From: Verrucomicrobiota bacterium
GTDB lineage: Bacteria; Verrucomicrobiota; Verrucomicrobiia; Limisphaerales; JAEYXS01
DNA length: 38,000 nucleotides
Assembly (NCBI GenBank): GCA_023431185.1
Contig: JAEYXS010000009.1
Location: 1-38,000, forward strand
Direction: 5' to 3'
The position numbers and the translations under genes were made by a program. Below the pieces are notes generated by a model. It was not told where the DNA came from. It did no database searches and was given only the letters and a program-made list of their open reading frames with translations. Positions within the stretch are counted from its first letter, which is position 1. Each line of letters opens with the position of its first letter. Below, one piece after another: positions 1 to 7,128 of this stretch.

Positions 1-368
1 CCCCTCCCCCCTGTCGATACCGCCGCACTATCCCCCTCGGCGTCGTCCTCGTCGTCGTCCTCGTCCTTCGTCCTCAACCCCGTACCCATAGGTCGGGACG
101 CCCCTGATTCGTAGCAGCCGACGTGAGGAGGCTCTGACTCCTTTCTCTCAATGTTCGATGTTTCCCAACCGTCCCGTCCCCCAATGGCCCGCCGGTTTAC
201 CCCGTACTTAAAAGTCGGGGTGCATCCGGCTTTGAGCTTCGCCCGCCCACCTCGGCACATGTACACAAGTGCCGAGGTTTTCTACCCCAAATCCCAATTT
301 GAAACTCAAAACCTTGCACCGCGCCCCTACCTGTGTGGCCCCAATTCTCCTCGCCCTCGCAACAGAGC
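1..368. repeat. Repeat-dense non-coding edge region
   Basis: No convincing gene is seen here. From about 41 to 70 there is a CGT/CCT low-complexity tract that recurs at about 15411-15430. At 111-139 lies a 29-bp unit that recurs at 5780-5808 with two mismatches. At about 149-165 there is a short TTCGATG-type repeat. Two hairpins follow: arms ACCCCG and CGGGGT (199-204 and 216-221), and arms ACCTCGGCAC and GTGCCGAGGT (49-58 and 69-78 counted from base 200, that is 249-258 and 269-278). The second hairpin is followed by a short T run and could terminate transcription, but no gene is visible upstream in the window. Confidence 0.6.
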
Positions 369-1079
369 TTACCTCTCCTCGTTGAGCAAATTCTTTAACT
401 TGGAAAAATCCTCTGCCGACAATCGTTTTGGCACCTGTGTGTTAGGAAAGGAATGCCCGAAAATCGTTTCAGGCACAACCGGAGGGTCATACAAATTCAG
501 CTCCAGAGGCTTGCAGATCAAGAACGACGGGTAGTTCTCGGCCCGCCATTTGTAAGACGCATCCCACTCGCTGTGATTTGTCACCCCTGGAGGTGGAACA
601 GCCAAGGCAAGCGGCAAGGCTGGATTCTCGGCGACCATACAGTTCCTTGGCAAACTCAACCGTTTCCTACGATACCAAGCCGCAGCCTCTTGATGGTTAC
701 TCAACTTCTCAACGACTTGCAGTATGGCCACCATCTGCCTCACTCCGTCACGTTTCGCTGTCACATAAGCGATAAAATCCCCCGTTTTCGCGGGACCTAC
801 AAGGCGGTTACAGCGACAGAGGCCAGTGATAGACGGATAGGGACTTTGAAAGTCCGGCTCGCGCCTAATAGAGGCGTCTATGAAAGGAGGCAAGCTCTCC
901 TTCTGTACAATTCTTTTTCCCTCCTGGGTCTCCCCGAGAGGGTGGTACGAATTCAGATAATACTCCGGACTTCCCGTAGAAGGTCCCCTCTCGGATACAT
1001 TTAACGCTTTACGCGATGAAGTCAGATTTTCATCCGAGCTTTTTCTCATTCCACACTTCATAACTTGGGCTCCCCCCAC
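369..1079 (-). CDS. Hypothetical protein with PUA/NMAD-like domain
   Basis: I do not recognise this protein with certainty. Its C-terminal part reads like a compact beta-rich domain of the EVE/PUA or nucleotide-modification-associated (NMAD) type. It has a run IDASIRREPDFQS, then a hydrophobic-GD-hydrophobic strand (TGDFIAYVT), then MVAILQVVEK, WYRRKR and NPALPL. Such domains bind modified nucleotides or RNA, but no function is shown here. The start is uncertain. The frame opens at an ATG at 1079, but the first 60 or so residues look non-conserved in character. A TTG at 893 directly before PPFIDAS has AAGGAG just upstream and would give about 174 residues. The gene is divergent from the nuclease-like gene, with about 130 bp between them. 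Both have less GC-biased wobble positions than most of the window, which hints at transfer. Confidence 0.68.
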   Translation of the reverse strand: MGGAQVMKCGMRKSSDENLTSSRKALNVSERGPSTGSPEYYLNSYHPLGETQEGKRIVQKESLPPFIDASIRREPDFQSPYPSITGLCRCNRLVGPAKTGDFIAYVTAKRDGVRQMVAILQVVEKLSNHQEAAAWYRRKRLSLPRNCMVAENPALPLALAVPPPGVTNHSEWDASYKWRAENYPSFLICKPLELNLYDPPVVPETIFGHSFPNTQVPKRLSAEDFSKLKNLLNEER

Positions 1080-1206
1080 GATAAACCGTTATTCTTTTTC
1101 ACGGCCGTTAGCAGGCCGATTCAACCTAATACACAGAGGCCGCCACTTTGCAATACCCCTCATTTGCCGATAGCTCGGCCTCTAAGCAGCACTTAATATC
1201 CGATTC

Positions 1207-2865
1207 GTGAACTTTGGTTACACATTCACTAACAGATGTCTTCGCTCAAGCAGAAGAAGTTTGGAATCAATTCAGCGAGACCTCAGCAGAATCCCTCTCA
1301 TCACCGTTCTCGATTTCATTCATAAAATATCCAAAAGAACTTTTTGGGAGCGGACGCACAATTATTCGTATGCTGAAAATGACATTCTATTGCCGTTTCT
1401 CGCCGACTACGTGCCCCCCGTAAAGCACAGCATCGCATACAAAACCGCCCAACAAGAAGATTTCTGCGGGCCGACTAGCAACTACGGTCTGCTTTGCTTC
1501 GCCGCTTTGGCATATTCATGCTGTGCAGATGGGGATTCTATTCCGGGAAGCACTGGACTCAACCACCAACTGTTCGCAATTTTGGTCCAACTTCAAAGCA
1601 GGCCAATTCCCGAAGACATTACGACAGCCTCGAACCCCATCCGTTACCTACCCTATTTGATTCGTGGCATGTCTATTGAAAGAAGGCTCCAGAGAAACTG
1701 GAATGCTGACCTAGCCCGTCTCCATGCTCTTGTCTCCCTGCCTGAATGCGAAGCCTCCCTGCTCAAAGGTTTTCCCACAGCAAATCGGGATTCCTTTTTC
1801 AAAGATGCGTGCGGGCTCACAGGCCGAGAGTATCAAGTTGCGGCCAACATAATTTTTGGAGCGGCGTTTTATGGGGCTGATTTCAACCGTCTAGAAGTGG
1901 AAGCGCCCAGGCTGCATGCCATCGTCGCCCCTTTACTTCGGCATGTTATTTCCGACCTCGCCGACACTCGGCTACAAATCGGTCAAATCAGTTCTTTCGA
2001 CGACTTGTTGGAAAAATCTGCCAGATTGTTATCGAAACCGGCTGTCCAGATAGGATCTCGCATTTTCGTCTACAGCTTCGACGCCCTTTTCAACCGGGCT
2101 ATTCGAGACCTTCCCTACGTCGGGTTTGCGGCTCGTAATGGCAATCTTCATTCCAGCAACAACGCGAGCAGATATTTCGGACGTCTCTTTGAGGGTTACG
2201 TGCGATGGCTAATTGAAGAATGGTTCGGCGATCAGGGTGCCATAATCTATAGCCCTTACTACGATTCCAACGGATGTGAACGAGACGTTGCGGTGCAGAT
2301 CGGAGACATCTTCATCGCATTCGAAACAAAATCTGGAGGGGCGAGTGACTTGCAACTTACCTCAGGGGATATAGCGATCGTTCGAGGCGCCAACAAAACA
2401 GTAGTTAAACAAGTCTCCACTGGAGCCGCATCCCTTCGAGCGGGGACCGCCACTGATGAACACCGCCGAGCAATCCCAGCAGCCCGATTGGTGATCCCAT
2501 GTGCTCTCACCTTTGAGAATCTGCCAATAAGTGATCCGTTTCACCCGGAATTCGAACGTCGACTGGAATGGGATCTTGGCATTTCTGCCTTCCGTGAACG
2601 GAACGGCATACTGCCTGTTCAATTCCTAGATATTCAGCAGCTTGAACTGTGCGAACTGCTATTCGATCTACCCTCAGATAAAAAAGGATTGGCAGAACTC
2701 CTTGCATATCGGTCTAAAAACGGTGAAACACGATATCGATCACTCGGGGAGCTTTCGGAAATCAGGCGCTCACCCATTGTGATGAGTAAATTGTCAGCTG
2801 AATCGGAAGCAACGTCCTCAATTTTTCTCGCTGACTTGAATTCCCGGCAGCCGAAATTGGAATAG
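1207..2865 (+). CDS. Large PD-(D/E)XK nuclease-like protein
   Basis: This 552-residue protein is not recognised as a named family. Its middle carries a likely PD-(D/E)XK nuclease core. E329 lies in a helix (FEGYVRWLIEEWF), D360 in a strand (RDVAVQIGD), and E373-T-K375 forms the E-x-K pair in the next strand (IFIAFETKSG). That order and spacing fit restriction-type or repair nucleases. The first 300 residues look helical with no motif I know, and the last 130 are also unassigned. The GTG start at 1207 is tentative: the N-terminal 20 residues are odd, and an ATG at 1236 lies in another frame. The gene is divergent from the PUA/NMAD-like gene and sits in an AT-richer, repeat-flanked segment. A role in defence or DNA modification control is possible but inferred from context only. 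Confidence 0.75.
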   Translation: MNFGYTFTNRCLRSSRRSLESIQRDLSRIPLITVLDFIHKISKRTFWERTHNYSYAENDILLPFLADYVPPVKHSIAYKTAQQEDFCGPTSNYGLLCFAALAYSCCADGDSIPGSTGLNHQLFAILVQLQSRPIPEDITTASNPIRYLPYLIRGMSIERRLQRNWNADLARLHALVSLPECEASLLKGFPTANRDSFFKDACGLTGREYQVAANIIFGAAFYGADFNRLEVEAPRLHAIVAPLLRHVISDLADTRLQIGQISSFDDLLEKSARLLSKPAVQIGSRIFVYSFDALFNRAIRDLPYVGFAARNGNLHSSNNASRYFGRLFEGYVRWLIEEWFGDQGAIIYSPYYDSNGCERDVAVQIGDIFIAFETKSGGASDLQLTSGDIAIVRGANKTVVKQVSTGAASLRAGTATDEHRRAIPAARLVIPCALTFENLPISDPFHPEFERRLEWDLGISAFRERNGILPVQFLDIQQLELCELLFDLPSDKKGLAELLAYRSKNGETRYRSLGELSEIRRSPIVMSKLSAESEATSSIFLADLNSRQPKLE

Positions 2866-2897
2866 CTCATCTCAATACTTCCAATCCTCATGACGAA

Positions 2898-2938
2898 GAT
2901 GTTCGATGTTGGGCGTATTGGCCACTGGTGCAACCAGT
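2898..2938. repeat. Heptamer repeat plus GCA-loop mini-hairpin
   Basis: In the short gap between convergent genes lies a TTCGATG-type tract (2901-2914) followed by a perfect 6-bp hairpin. Its arms are ACTGGT (2924-2929) and ACCAGT (2933-2938) around the loop GCA. The same GGT-GCA-ACC core occurs at 4756, 11279, 11373 and 33189 with different but complementary outer bases. No T run follows, so a classical terminator is unlikely. Confidence 0.7.
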
Positions 2939-2963
2939 TCGAGTTTGCCCTCTGTTGGCCCGG

Positions 2964-4049
2964 TTAGTCATTGGCCATTTTCTTAACCTTCCCCTCCCAC
3001 ACACTGCTCACAAAATCCGTCCTCCCCCGCCGCCTATCCACCGGCATCGCCTTCAGCAGCGCATACGTCGCCCAGCACGACGCCGAATACGAGATGAACT
3101 GGTCCTGCTCATGCGGGAAACCGCTGTCGAACATCGGCTGCACCATCCGCGTCCGCTTCTTCACGTGCCAGGTGCCATCCGCCTTCTGCTCACGCACCAG
3201 ATAACCCGCGCCCGCTTGGTAGATCGGTGACGCAATCGCGATCGCCCCCGTATCCACCAGCGCCGCCAAGACCGTCCCCGTCGCATACGCATCACTGTCC
3301 AGAAACTTCATCTGCCCCCACCCGCCATCCTTGCGCTGCTCCGCCATCAGCTTGGCCGCTTCCGCTTCCATCTCCTCCCGCTTCTCCAACAAAGACAACG
3401 CCCGCAACCGATACACCCGATCCTCCGTATCCTCTGCCGGTGTCTTCAACAACCACGCCTCCGCCCGCGCCACGCTCTCCCGCACCTGCTCCTCTTTTCC
3501 ATAATGCTTCAACGCCCGCAGCGCCAGAAACGTCACCGTGAACGGACTCCCCACCGTCGGTGAACGCGCCGGTGCTGTCTCCCAATTCCCCTGCGCCTGC
3601 TGTTGCCCCAGAAAAAACTCCACCGCCCCTTCTGTCACCGCATCCCGCTCCCAGCCCGCCACCTGCAACATCCACAACGCATGCCCCGGCCCATCCGCCG
3701 TGTTGCTCACCGAGAAACCTTTTTTGAACCGCGGCTGCTCCTCCACCATCTCCTTATATGCCCGCGCCAGTTGCTCCTCCAAACCGTTCTTTGCCAGCCG
3801 AAATCCCCGCGTCCACGCCTCGTTCTGCGCCATCGCCGCATGCGCCCCGTGATGACACGTGAAACAATCCCGCGCCTTCAACGTCTGCGCCGCACTGCTC
3901 TCGATCAACGGCAACGCACGCTCGATCGCCCTCCGCAACTCCGCTTGCGTTAACGCCTCCGCCGCCTCCGCCCCAGGCATCCCTGCCCCAAGCAGCCAGC
4001 CGACCCAAACGGTCAGCCACCAGCGGCCACTTAAAGAAGCAAACAACAT
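2964..4049 (-). CDS. Secreted CxxCH protein with prenyltransferase-like repeats
   Basis: This 361-residue protein starts with a signal peptide of about 30 residues ending near AEA-AEA. A single heme-c motif, CFTCH, follows at C62, C65 and H66. The rest resembles the alpha/alpha toroid of prenyltransferase or squalene-cyclase type, with repeats such as QRKDGGWGQ and QKADGTWHV plus LGQQQAQGNWE. The DxDD cyclase motif is not evident, so cyclase activity is doubtful. This combination of an N-terminal heme site and a toroid domain is known from secreted proteins of Planctomycetes and Verrucomicrobia. It probably acts in the periplasm, perhaps as an electron-transfer or ligand-binding protein. It is divergent from the marR gene 70 bp away, so that regulator could act on their shared upstream region. 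Confidence 0.85.
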   Translation of the reverse strand: MLFASLSGRWWLTVWVGWLLGAGMPGAEAAEALTQAELRRAIERALPLIESSAAQTLKARDCFTCHHGAHAAMAQNEAWTRGFRLAKNGLEEQLARAYKEMVEEQPRFKKGFSVSNTADGPGHALWMLQVAGWERDAVTEGAVEFFLGQQQAQGNWETAPARSPTVGSPFTVTFLALRALKHYGKEEQVRESVARAEAWLLKTPAEDTEDRVYRLRALSLLEKREEMEAEAAKLMAEQRKDGGWGQMKFLDSDAYATGTVLAALVDTGAIAIASPIYQAGAGYLVREQKADGTWHVKKRTRMVQPMFDSGFPHEQDQFISYSASCWATYALLKAMPVDRRRGRTDFVSSVWEGKVKKMAND

Positions 4050-4119
4050 ACCTCTATTTATATCGCACCACGATGCAAAGCAACTGGATTTGCCCGCCCT
4101 TTTCTGTCATCCCTTGACC

Positions 4120-4539
4120 ATGGCTAGCCCACTACGGACCGTCTCTTTGGAAGATTACCAGCTCCTCGCCTCCTTCCGCTACGCCTTGCGGCGCTTCCTG
4201 CGCTTCAGCGAAGAAGCCGCCCTGTCTGCCGGCATCACCCCGCAACAACACCAGGCCCTGCTCGCCATCAAAGGCTTTCCCGGCAACCACCCCATCACCA
4301 TCGGCGAACTCGCCGAGCGCCTCCAGATCCAGCACCACAGTGTCGTCGGCCTCACCAACCGCCTCGCCTCGCTCAAACTCGCCCGCAAACTCCGCAGCCA
4401 GGAAGACCGCCGCCAAGTCTGCCTCCAGCTCACGCCCCAAGGCGAAGAAATCCTCGCCGATCTCTCCGCCGCCCACCGCGAACAACTCCGCCGCATGGGC
4501 CCCGAAATGAAAACCGTCATCTCCAAACTGGCCGAATAG
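4120..4539 (+). CDS. MarR-family transcriptional regulator
   Basis: This 139-residue protein has the MarR winged-helix layout: an N-terminal dimerisation helix, the helix-turn-helix at about residues 60-83 (GELAERLQIQ then SVVGLTNRL) and the wing at about 94-102, where the typical DRR motif is present (EDRRQVCLQLT). The motif TPQGEEIL follows, as in many family members. MarR proteins are dimeric DNA-binding repressors or activators, often released by small aromatic ligands. The start was set at the ATG at 4120 because the upstream extension of this frame runs back through the divergent gene and has no MarR character. The stop codon TAG is the first triplet of a dispersed hairpin repeat (4537-4559). 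The target is not known, but the divergent CxxCH gene is the nearest candidate. Confidence 0.93.
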   Translation: MASPLRTVSLEDYQLLASFRYALRRFLRFSEEAALSAGITPQQHQALLAIKGFPGNHPITIGELAERLQIQHHSVVGLTNRLASLKLARKLRSQEDRRQVCLQLTPQGEEILADLSAAHREQLRRMGPEMKTVISKLAE

Positions 4540-4559
4540 GAGCGCGGCTTTTAAGCCGC
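4537..4559. repeat. Hairpin repeat carrying the marR stop codon
   Basis: A 23-bp sequence occurs identically at 4537-4559 and 14181-14203. It holds the arms GCGGCTT and AAGCCGC around TT. In this copy its first three bases are the TAG stop of the MarR gene, so the element abuts or defines the end of the coding region. It is not followed by a clear T run. Confidence 0.75.
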
Positions 4560-4885
4560 TTCAACATCCGCCAACCCGCGGCTGCCAAAATCGCCCCCCT
4601 AACCTGTCCTCTCCAGAACCTTGCCGCCGCCGTCGTGAGACGGCGCTAACACATTTGGTGTGCGGAGGCTTGCCTCCGCTTTCCGCCCCGAGGCGGCTTG
4701 ACGCCTCGTTTCCCCCTCTCGATGTTCGATGTTCGATGTTGGGTGTATTGGCCAGCCGGTGCAACCGGTGTTCGATGTTTCCCTTGATGATTGCCCCCTC
4801 GTAATCACACAAATATATCCTATTACGATATAATTGCATTCCTCATTTCCCCTGCTAGCTTCCCCGCTCCTTTTGGCAGAACCGT
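4560..4885. repeat. Spacer filled with hairpins and TTCGATG repeats
   Basis: No gene is seen. The spacer holds three perfect hairpins: arms CGCCGTC and GACGGCG (4628-4645, loop GTGA); arms GCGGAGGC and GCCTCCGC (4662-4679, loop TT); arms CGAGGCG and CGCCTCG (4689-4708). Next comes a 7-bp periodic TTCGATG tract (about 4719-4740), and then a GCA-loop mini-hairpin with arms CCGGT and ACCGG (4756-4768). A further TTCGATG copy lies at 4771-4777. The last 90 bases are AT-richer and probably hold the promoter of the HPP gene, but no -35/-10 pair stands out. Confidence 0.7.
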
Positions 4886-5806
4886 ATGTTAAGCGATAAG
4901 CTCGCCCCTAAATCTATCTGGCACCTCGGCCCCGGCGGCCACGTGGAGAAACTCATCTCTGGCCTCGCCGCCTTCCTCGGCATCCTCTGCGTCCTCGGCC
5001 TCTCCTCTTTCTTCCTGAGCGATGCCGGTCTCCCCCTCGTCGTCGCCTCCATGGGTGCCTCTGCCGTCCTGCTGTTTGCTGTCCCCCACGGACCACTTTC
5101 CCAGCCATGGCCCCTCATCGGCAGCCACGCCCTCTCCGCTATCATTGGCGTCACCATCAACCGCCTGTGCCACAATCCCCTGCTCGCCAGCGGACTTGCC
5201 GTCGGCCTCTCCATCATCGCCATGTACTACCTCGGCTGCATTCATCCGCCGGGTGGAGCCACCGCCCTTATCGCAGTCATCGGCGGTGAACAGATCCACG
5301 AACTCGGCTACACCTTCGTGCTCATCCCCGTACTGCTGAATGCCGCCCTCATCCTCATCGCCGCCATCGCCCTGAACTGGCCCTTCCCCTGGCGACGCTA
5401 CCCCGCCTTTCTCCAGCCCCATCCCGTCACGAAACCCGCCGATCCCGCCATCTCCCCCGAGCACCTCTCCTACGCTTTGAAACAGATGGGCTCCTTCATC
5501 GACGTCACCGAGGAAGACCTCGCCGAGATCTACGAACTCGCCCGCCAACACGCCCAAGGCTCCCACCTGCACCCCGACCAGATTCAACTCGGCAAATGTT
5601 ATTCCAACGGCGCCACCGGCAAAGACCTCTGCATCCGCCACATCGTCGATGAATCCCCCGACGGCCAGATCGTCATCTACCGAACCGTCGCCGGCGAGAA
5701 CCGCCGCCGCGCCGAAAGCTGCACCAAAGCCGCCTTCGCCCTCTGGGCCAAAGAGATTGTTCCGCCACGCCCTGACCCTGTAGCAGCCGACATGAGGAGG
5801 CTCTAA
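4886..5806 (+). CDS. HPP-family integral membrane protein
   Basis: This 306-residue protein has an N-terminal membrane region with about four to five hydrophobic segments (roughly residues 24-46, 48-68, 78-95, 100-117 and 135-165). It contains the defining HPP motif at H120-P121-P122 followed by GGA, and an earlier glycine-rich segment with MGASAVLLF. In cyanobacteria some HPP proteins transport nitrite; the substrate here is unknown. The last 130 residues are soluble and probably cytoplasmic, with no domain I can name. The final eight codons and the TAA stop lie inside a dispersed repeat (5780-5808), so the natural C-terminus may have been altered by repeat insertion. The gene precedes mutY on the same strand, with a repeat-filled 92-bp gap. 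Confidence 0.88.
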   Translation: MLSDKLAPKSIWHLGPGGHVEKLISGLAAFLGILCVLGLSSFFLSDAGLPLVVASMGASAVLLFAVPHGPLSQPWPLIGSHALSAIIGVTINRLCHNPLLASGLAVGLSIIAMYYLGCIHPPGGATALIAVIGGEQIHELGYTFVLIPVLLNAALILIAAIALNWPFPWRRYPAFLQPHPVTKPADPAISPEHLSYALKQMGSFIDVTEEDLAEIYELARQHAQGSHLHPDQIQLGKCYSNGATGKDLCIRHIVDESPDGQIVIYRTVAGENRRRAESCTKAAFALWAKEIVPPRPDPVAADMRRL

Positions 5807-5808
5807 CT
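5780..5808. repeat. 29-bp dispersed unit ending the HPP gene
   Basis: This stretch matches 111-139 at 27 of 29 positions. Here it encodes the residues VAADMRRL and the TAA stop of the HPP gene. A shorter related stretch (AAGGAGGCTCTA) occurs near 37522-37533. One of the two mismatches changes TGA-like context to the TAA stop. Confidence 0.75.
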
Positions 5809-5813
5809 CTACT

Positions 5814-5853
5814 TTCGATGTTCGATGTTGGGCGTTCGATGTTCGATGTTTTC
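5814..5853. repeat. Heptamer (TTCGATG) tandem repeat
   Basis: Two blocks of two TTCGATG units are joined by the variant unit TTGGGCG, giving a strict 7-bp period over about 35 bp. Related tracts lie at about 149-165, 2901-2916, 4719-4777, 7101-7126 and 37582-37617. Because 7 is not a multiple of 3, these tracts can be read in all frames without an early stop, which explains why they give spurious open frames. Confidence 0.75.
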
Positions 5854-5898
5854 CAAAAACTTTGAACTTTGCCCCTTGAACTCCTACCTTCCCGCCCG

Positions 5899-7062
5899 AT
5901 GTCGTCACCGGCCTTCCCAGTCACCAACCTGCTCGCGTGGTTCCGCGCGAATGCCCGTGACCTCCCCTGGCGTCGCACCACCGATCCCTACGCCATCTGG
6001 GTCTCCGAGATCATGCTCCAGCAGACCCAGGTGAAAACGGTCATCCCTTACTGGGAACGCTGGATGCGCGAAATGCCCACCATTAAATCCCTCGCCGAAG
6101 CCCCCGAACAAAAACTCCTGAAACTCTGGGAAGGCCTCGGCTACTACACCCGTGTCCGCAACCTCCAAAAAGGCGCCCTCCAGATCATCGAGCACCACGA
6201 AGGCAAGTTCCCCACCGATCACGAAGACATCCTCGCCCTCTCCGGCATCGGCCGCTACACCGCGGGAGCCATCGGCAGCATTGCCTTCAATCAACCTGTG
6301 CCCTTGCTGGATGGCAACGTCATCCGCGTCCTCACCCGCTTCTACGGCATCAGCGAAAACGCGAAAGAGAAAGAAACCACCAACCGCCTCTGGTCTCTGG
6401 CGGAACAACTCGTAAAGAAAGCCTCCAAACTGCCCGAATCGTCCATCTCCCTCTCCTCCCGTGGGGAGGAGAGGGCCGGGGAGAGGAGGCCCTCCAAATC
6501 GAATTCAATAAACACTGGCAAAGAAACCGAACTTCGACATTGCTCCGACTTCAACCAATCCCTGATGGAACTCGGCGCCACCATCTGCACCCCCGCCACA
6601 CCTGCCTGTCTCCTCTGCCCCCTGCAAAAAAACTGCATCGCCAATCGTGACGGACGCCAAAGCGAACTCCCCAATCTCGGCGAACGCACCGCCGCCACCC
6701 AACGTCGCTTCTTCGCCTACGTCATCCAGCGTGGCCCCAAAGTTCTCGTCCGCCAACGCCCATCAGGAGTCGTGAACGCCGGGCTCTGGGAATTCCCGAA
6801 CATCGAAGTGGAATTGAAAACCAAAGACCCGCTCAACGCCGCCCAAAAAGCCTGGAGCCTCGCTTTCACCGAGACCGAACCCCTCTGCACCATCAAACAC
6901 TCCATCACCCGCTACCGCATCACCCTCGAAGCCTTCCGCGCCGAAGTGAAGCCCCGCGCCTCACTCCCCGCCGAGCTCGGCGAATGGTATCCCTTGGAAA
7001 AACTCCACGACCTCCCCTTCACCAGCGCCCACGGCAAGATCCGGAAGAAGCTTCTCGGTTGA
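5899..7062 (+). CDS. mutY: A/G-specific adenine glycosylase MutY
   Basis: MutY removes adenine mispaired with 8-oxoguanine or guanine in base excision repair. The 387-residue product shows the helix-hairpin-helix glycosylase core. E37 lies in WVSEIMLQQTQV and D138 in PLLDGNVIRVL, at the same numbers as the E. coli catalytic residues. The hairpin motif is LSGIGRYTAGAI. The 4Fe-4S cluster is formed by C230, C237, C240 and C246 with the usual 6-2-5 spacing, followed by a NUDIX-like C-terminal domain from about residue 258. The start was set at the ATG at 5899, since upstream codons lie in repeat-derived sequence. The odd feature is an extra segment of about 35-40 residues (about 174-214) between WSLAEQL and FNQSLMELG, which contains an in-frame copy of the dispersed palindrome. 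Confidence 0.96.
   Translation: MSSPAFPVTNLLAWFRANARDLPWRRTTDPYAIWVSEIMLQQTQVKTVIPYWERWMREMPTIKSLAEAPEQKLLKLWEGLGYYTRVRNLQKGALQIIEHHEGKFPTDHEDILALSGIGRYTAGAIGSIAFNQPVPLLDGNVIRVLTRFYGISENAKEKETTNRLWSLAEQLVKKASKLPESSISLSSRGEERAGERRPSKSNSINTGKETELRHCSDFNQSLMELGATICTPATPACLLCPLQKNCIANRDGRQSELPNLGERTAATQRRFFAYVIQRGPKVLVRQRPSGVVNAGLWEFPNIEVELKTKDPLNAAQKAWSLAFTETEPLCTIKHSITRYRITLEAFRAEVKPRASLPAELGEWYPLEKLHDLPFTSAHGKIRKKLLG
6447..6489. repeat. Dispersed palindrome inside mutY
   Basis: Perfect 10-bp arms CTCTCCTCCC (6451-6460) and GGGAGGAGAG (6464-6473) surround the loop GTG and are followed by a GGCCGGGGAGAGGAGG tail. Four other copies lie in spacers at 15344-15385, 18403-18440, 19707-19751 and 36621-36658, all in the same orientation. 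This copy is translated as part of mutY (about residues 183-197) and keeps the frame. Confidence 0.85.
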
Positions 7063-7066
7063 TTTG

Positions 7067-7127
7067 TAGTCGCCGACATTAATCGGCGCAAACTACCCCT
7101 CTGGACGTTGGACGTTCGATGCTTCCC
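7067..7127. repeat. Hairpin and TTCGATG-type repeat after mutY
   Basis: Five bases after the mutY stop lies a hairpin with arms CGCCGA (7071-7076) and TCGGCG (7083-7088), with an outer TAGT and ACTA pair. No T run follows. A diverged heptamer tract (GGACGTT, GGACGTT, CGATG) fills 7101-7122. It separates the convergent mutY and DUF1552 genes. Confidence 0.6.
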
Positions 7128-7128
7128 C

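Noticed and set aside
151..534. Small plus-strand gene at the left edge
   Set aside because: The frame starts within a heptamer repeat and runs over hairpins and into the antisense of the PUA/NMAD-like gene.
1080..1206. tRNA gene in the divergent spacer
   Set aside because: Some short complementary stretches occur, but no cloverleaf with T-loop sequence can be formed.
2924..2938. Rho-independent terminator
   Set aside because: The stem is short and no T run follows on either strand.
4560..4885. CRISPR array
   Set aside because: Several repeats are present, but their units differ, spacing is irregular and there are no cas genes.
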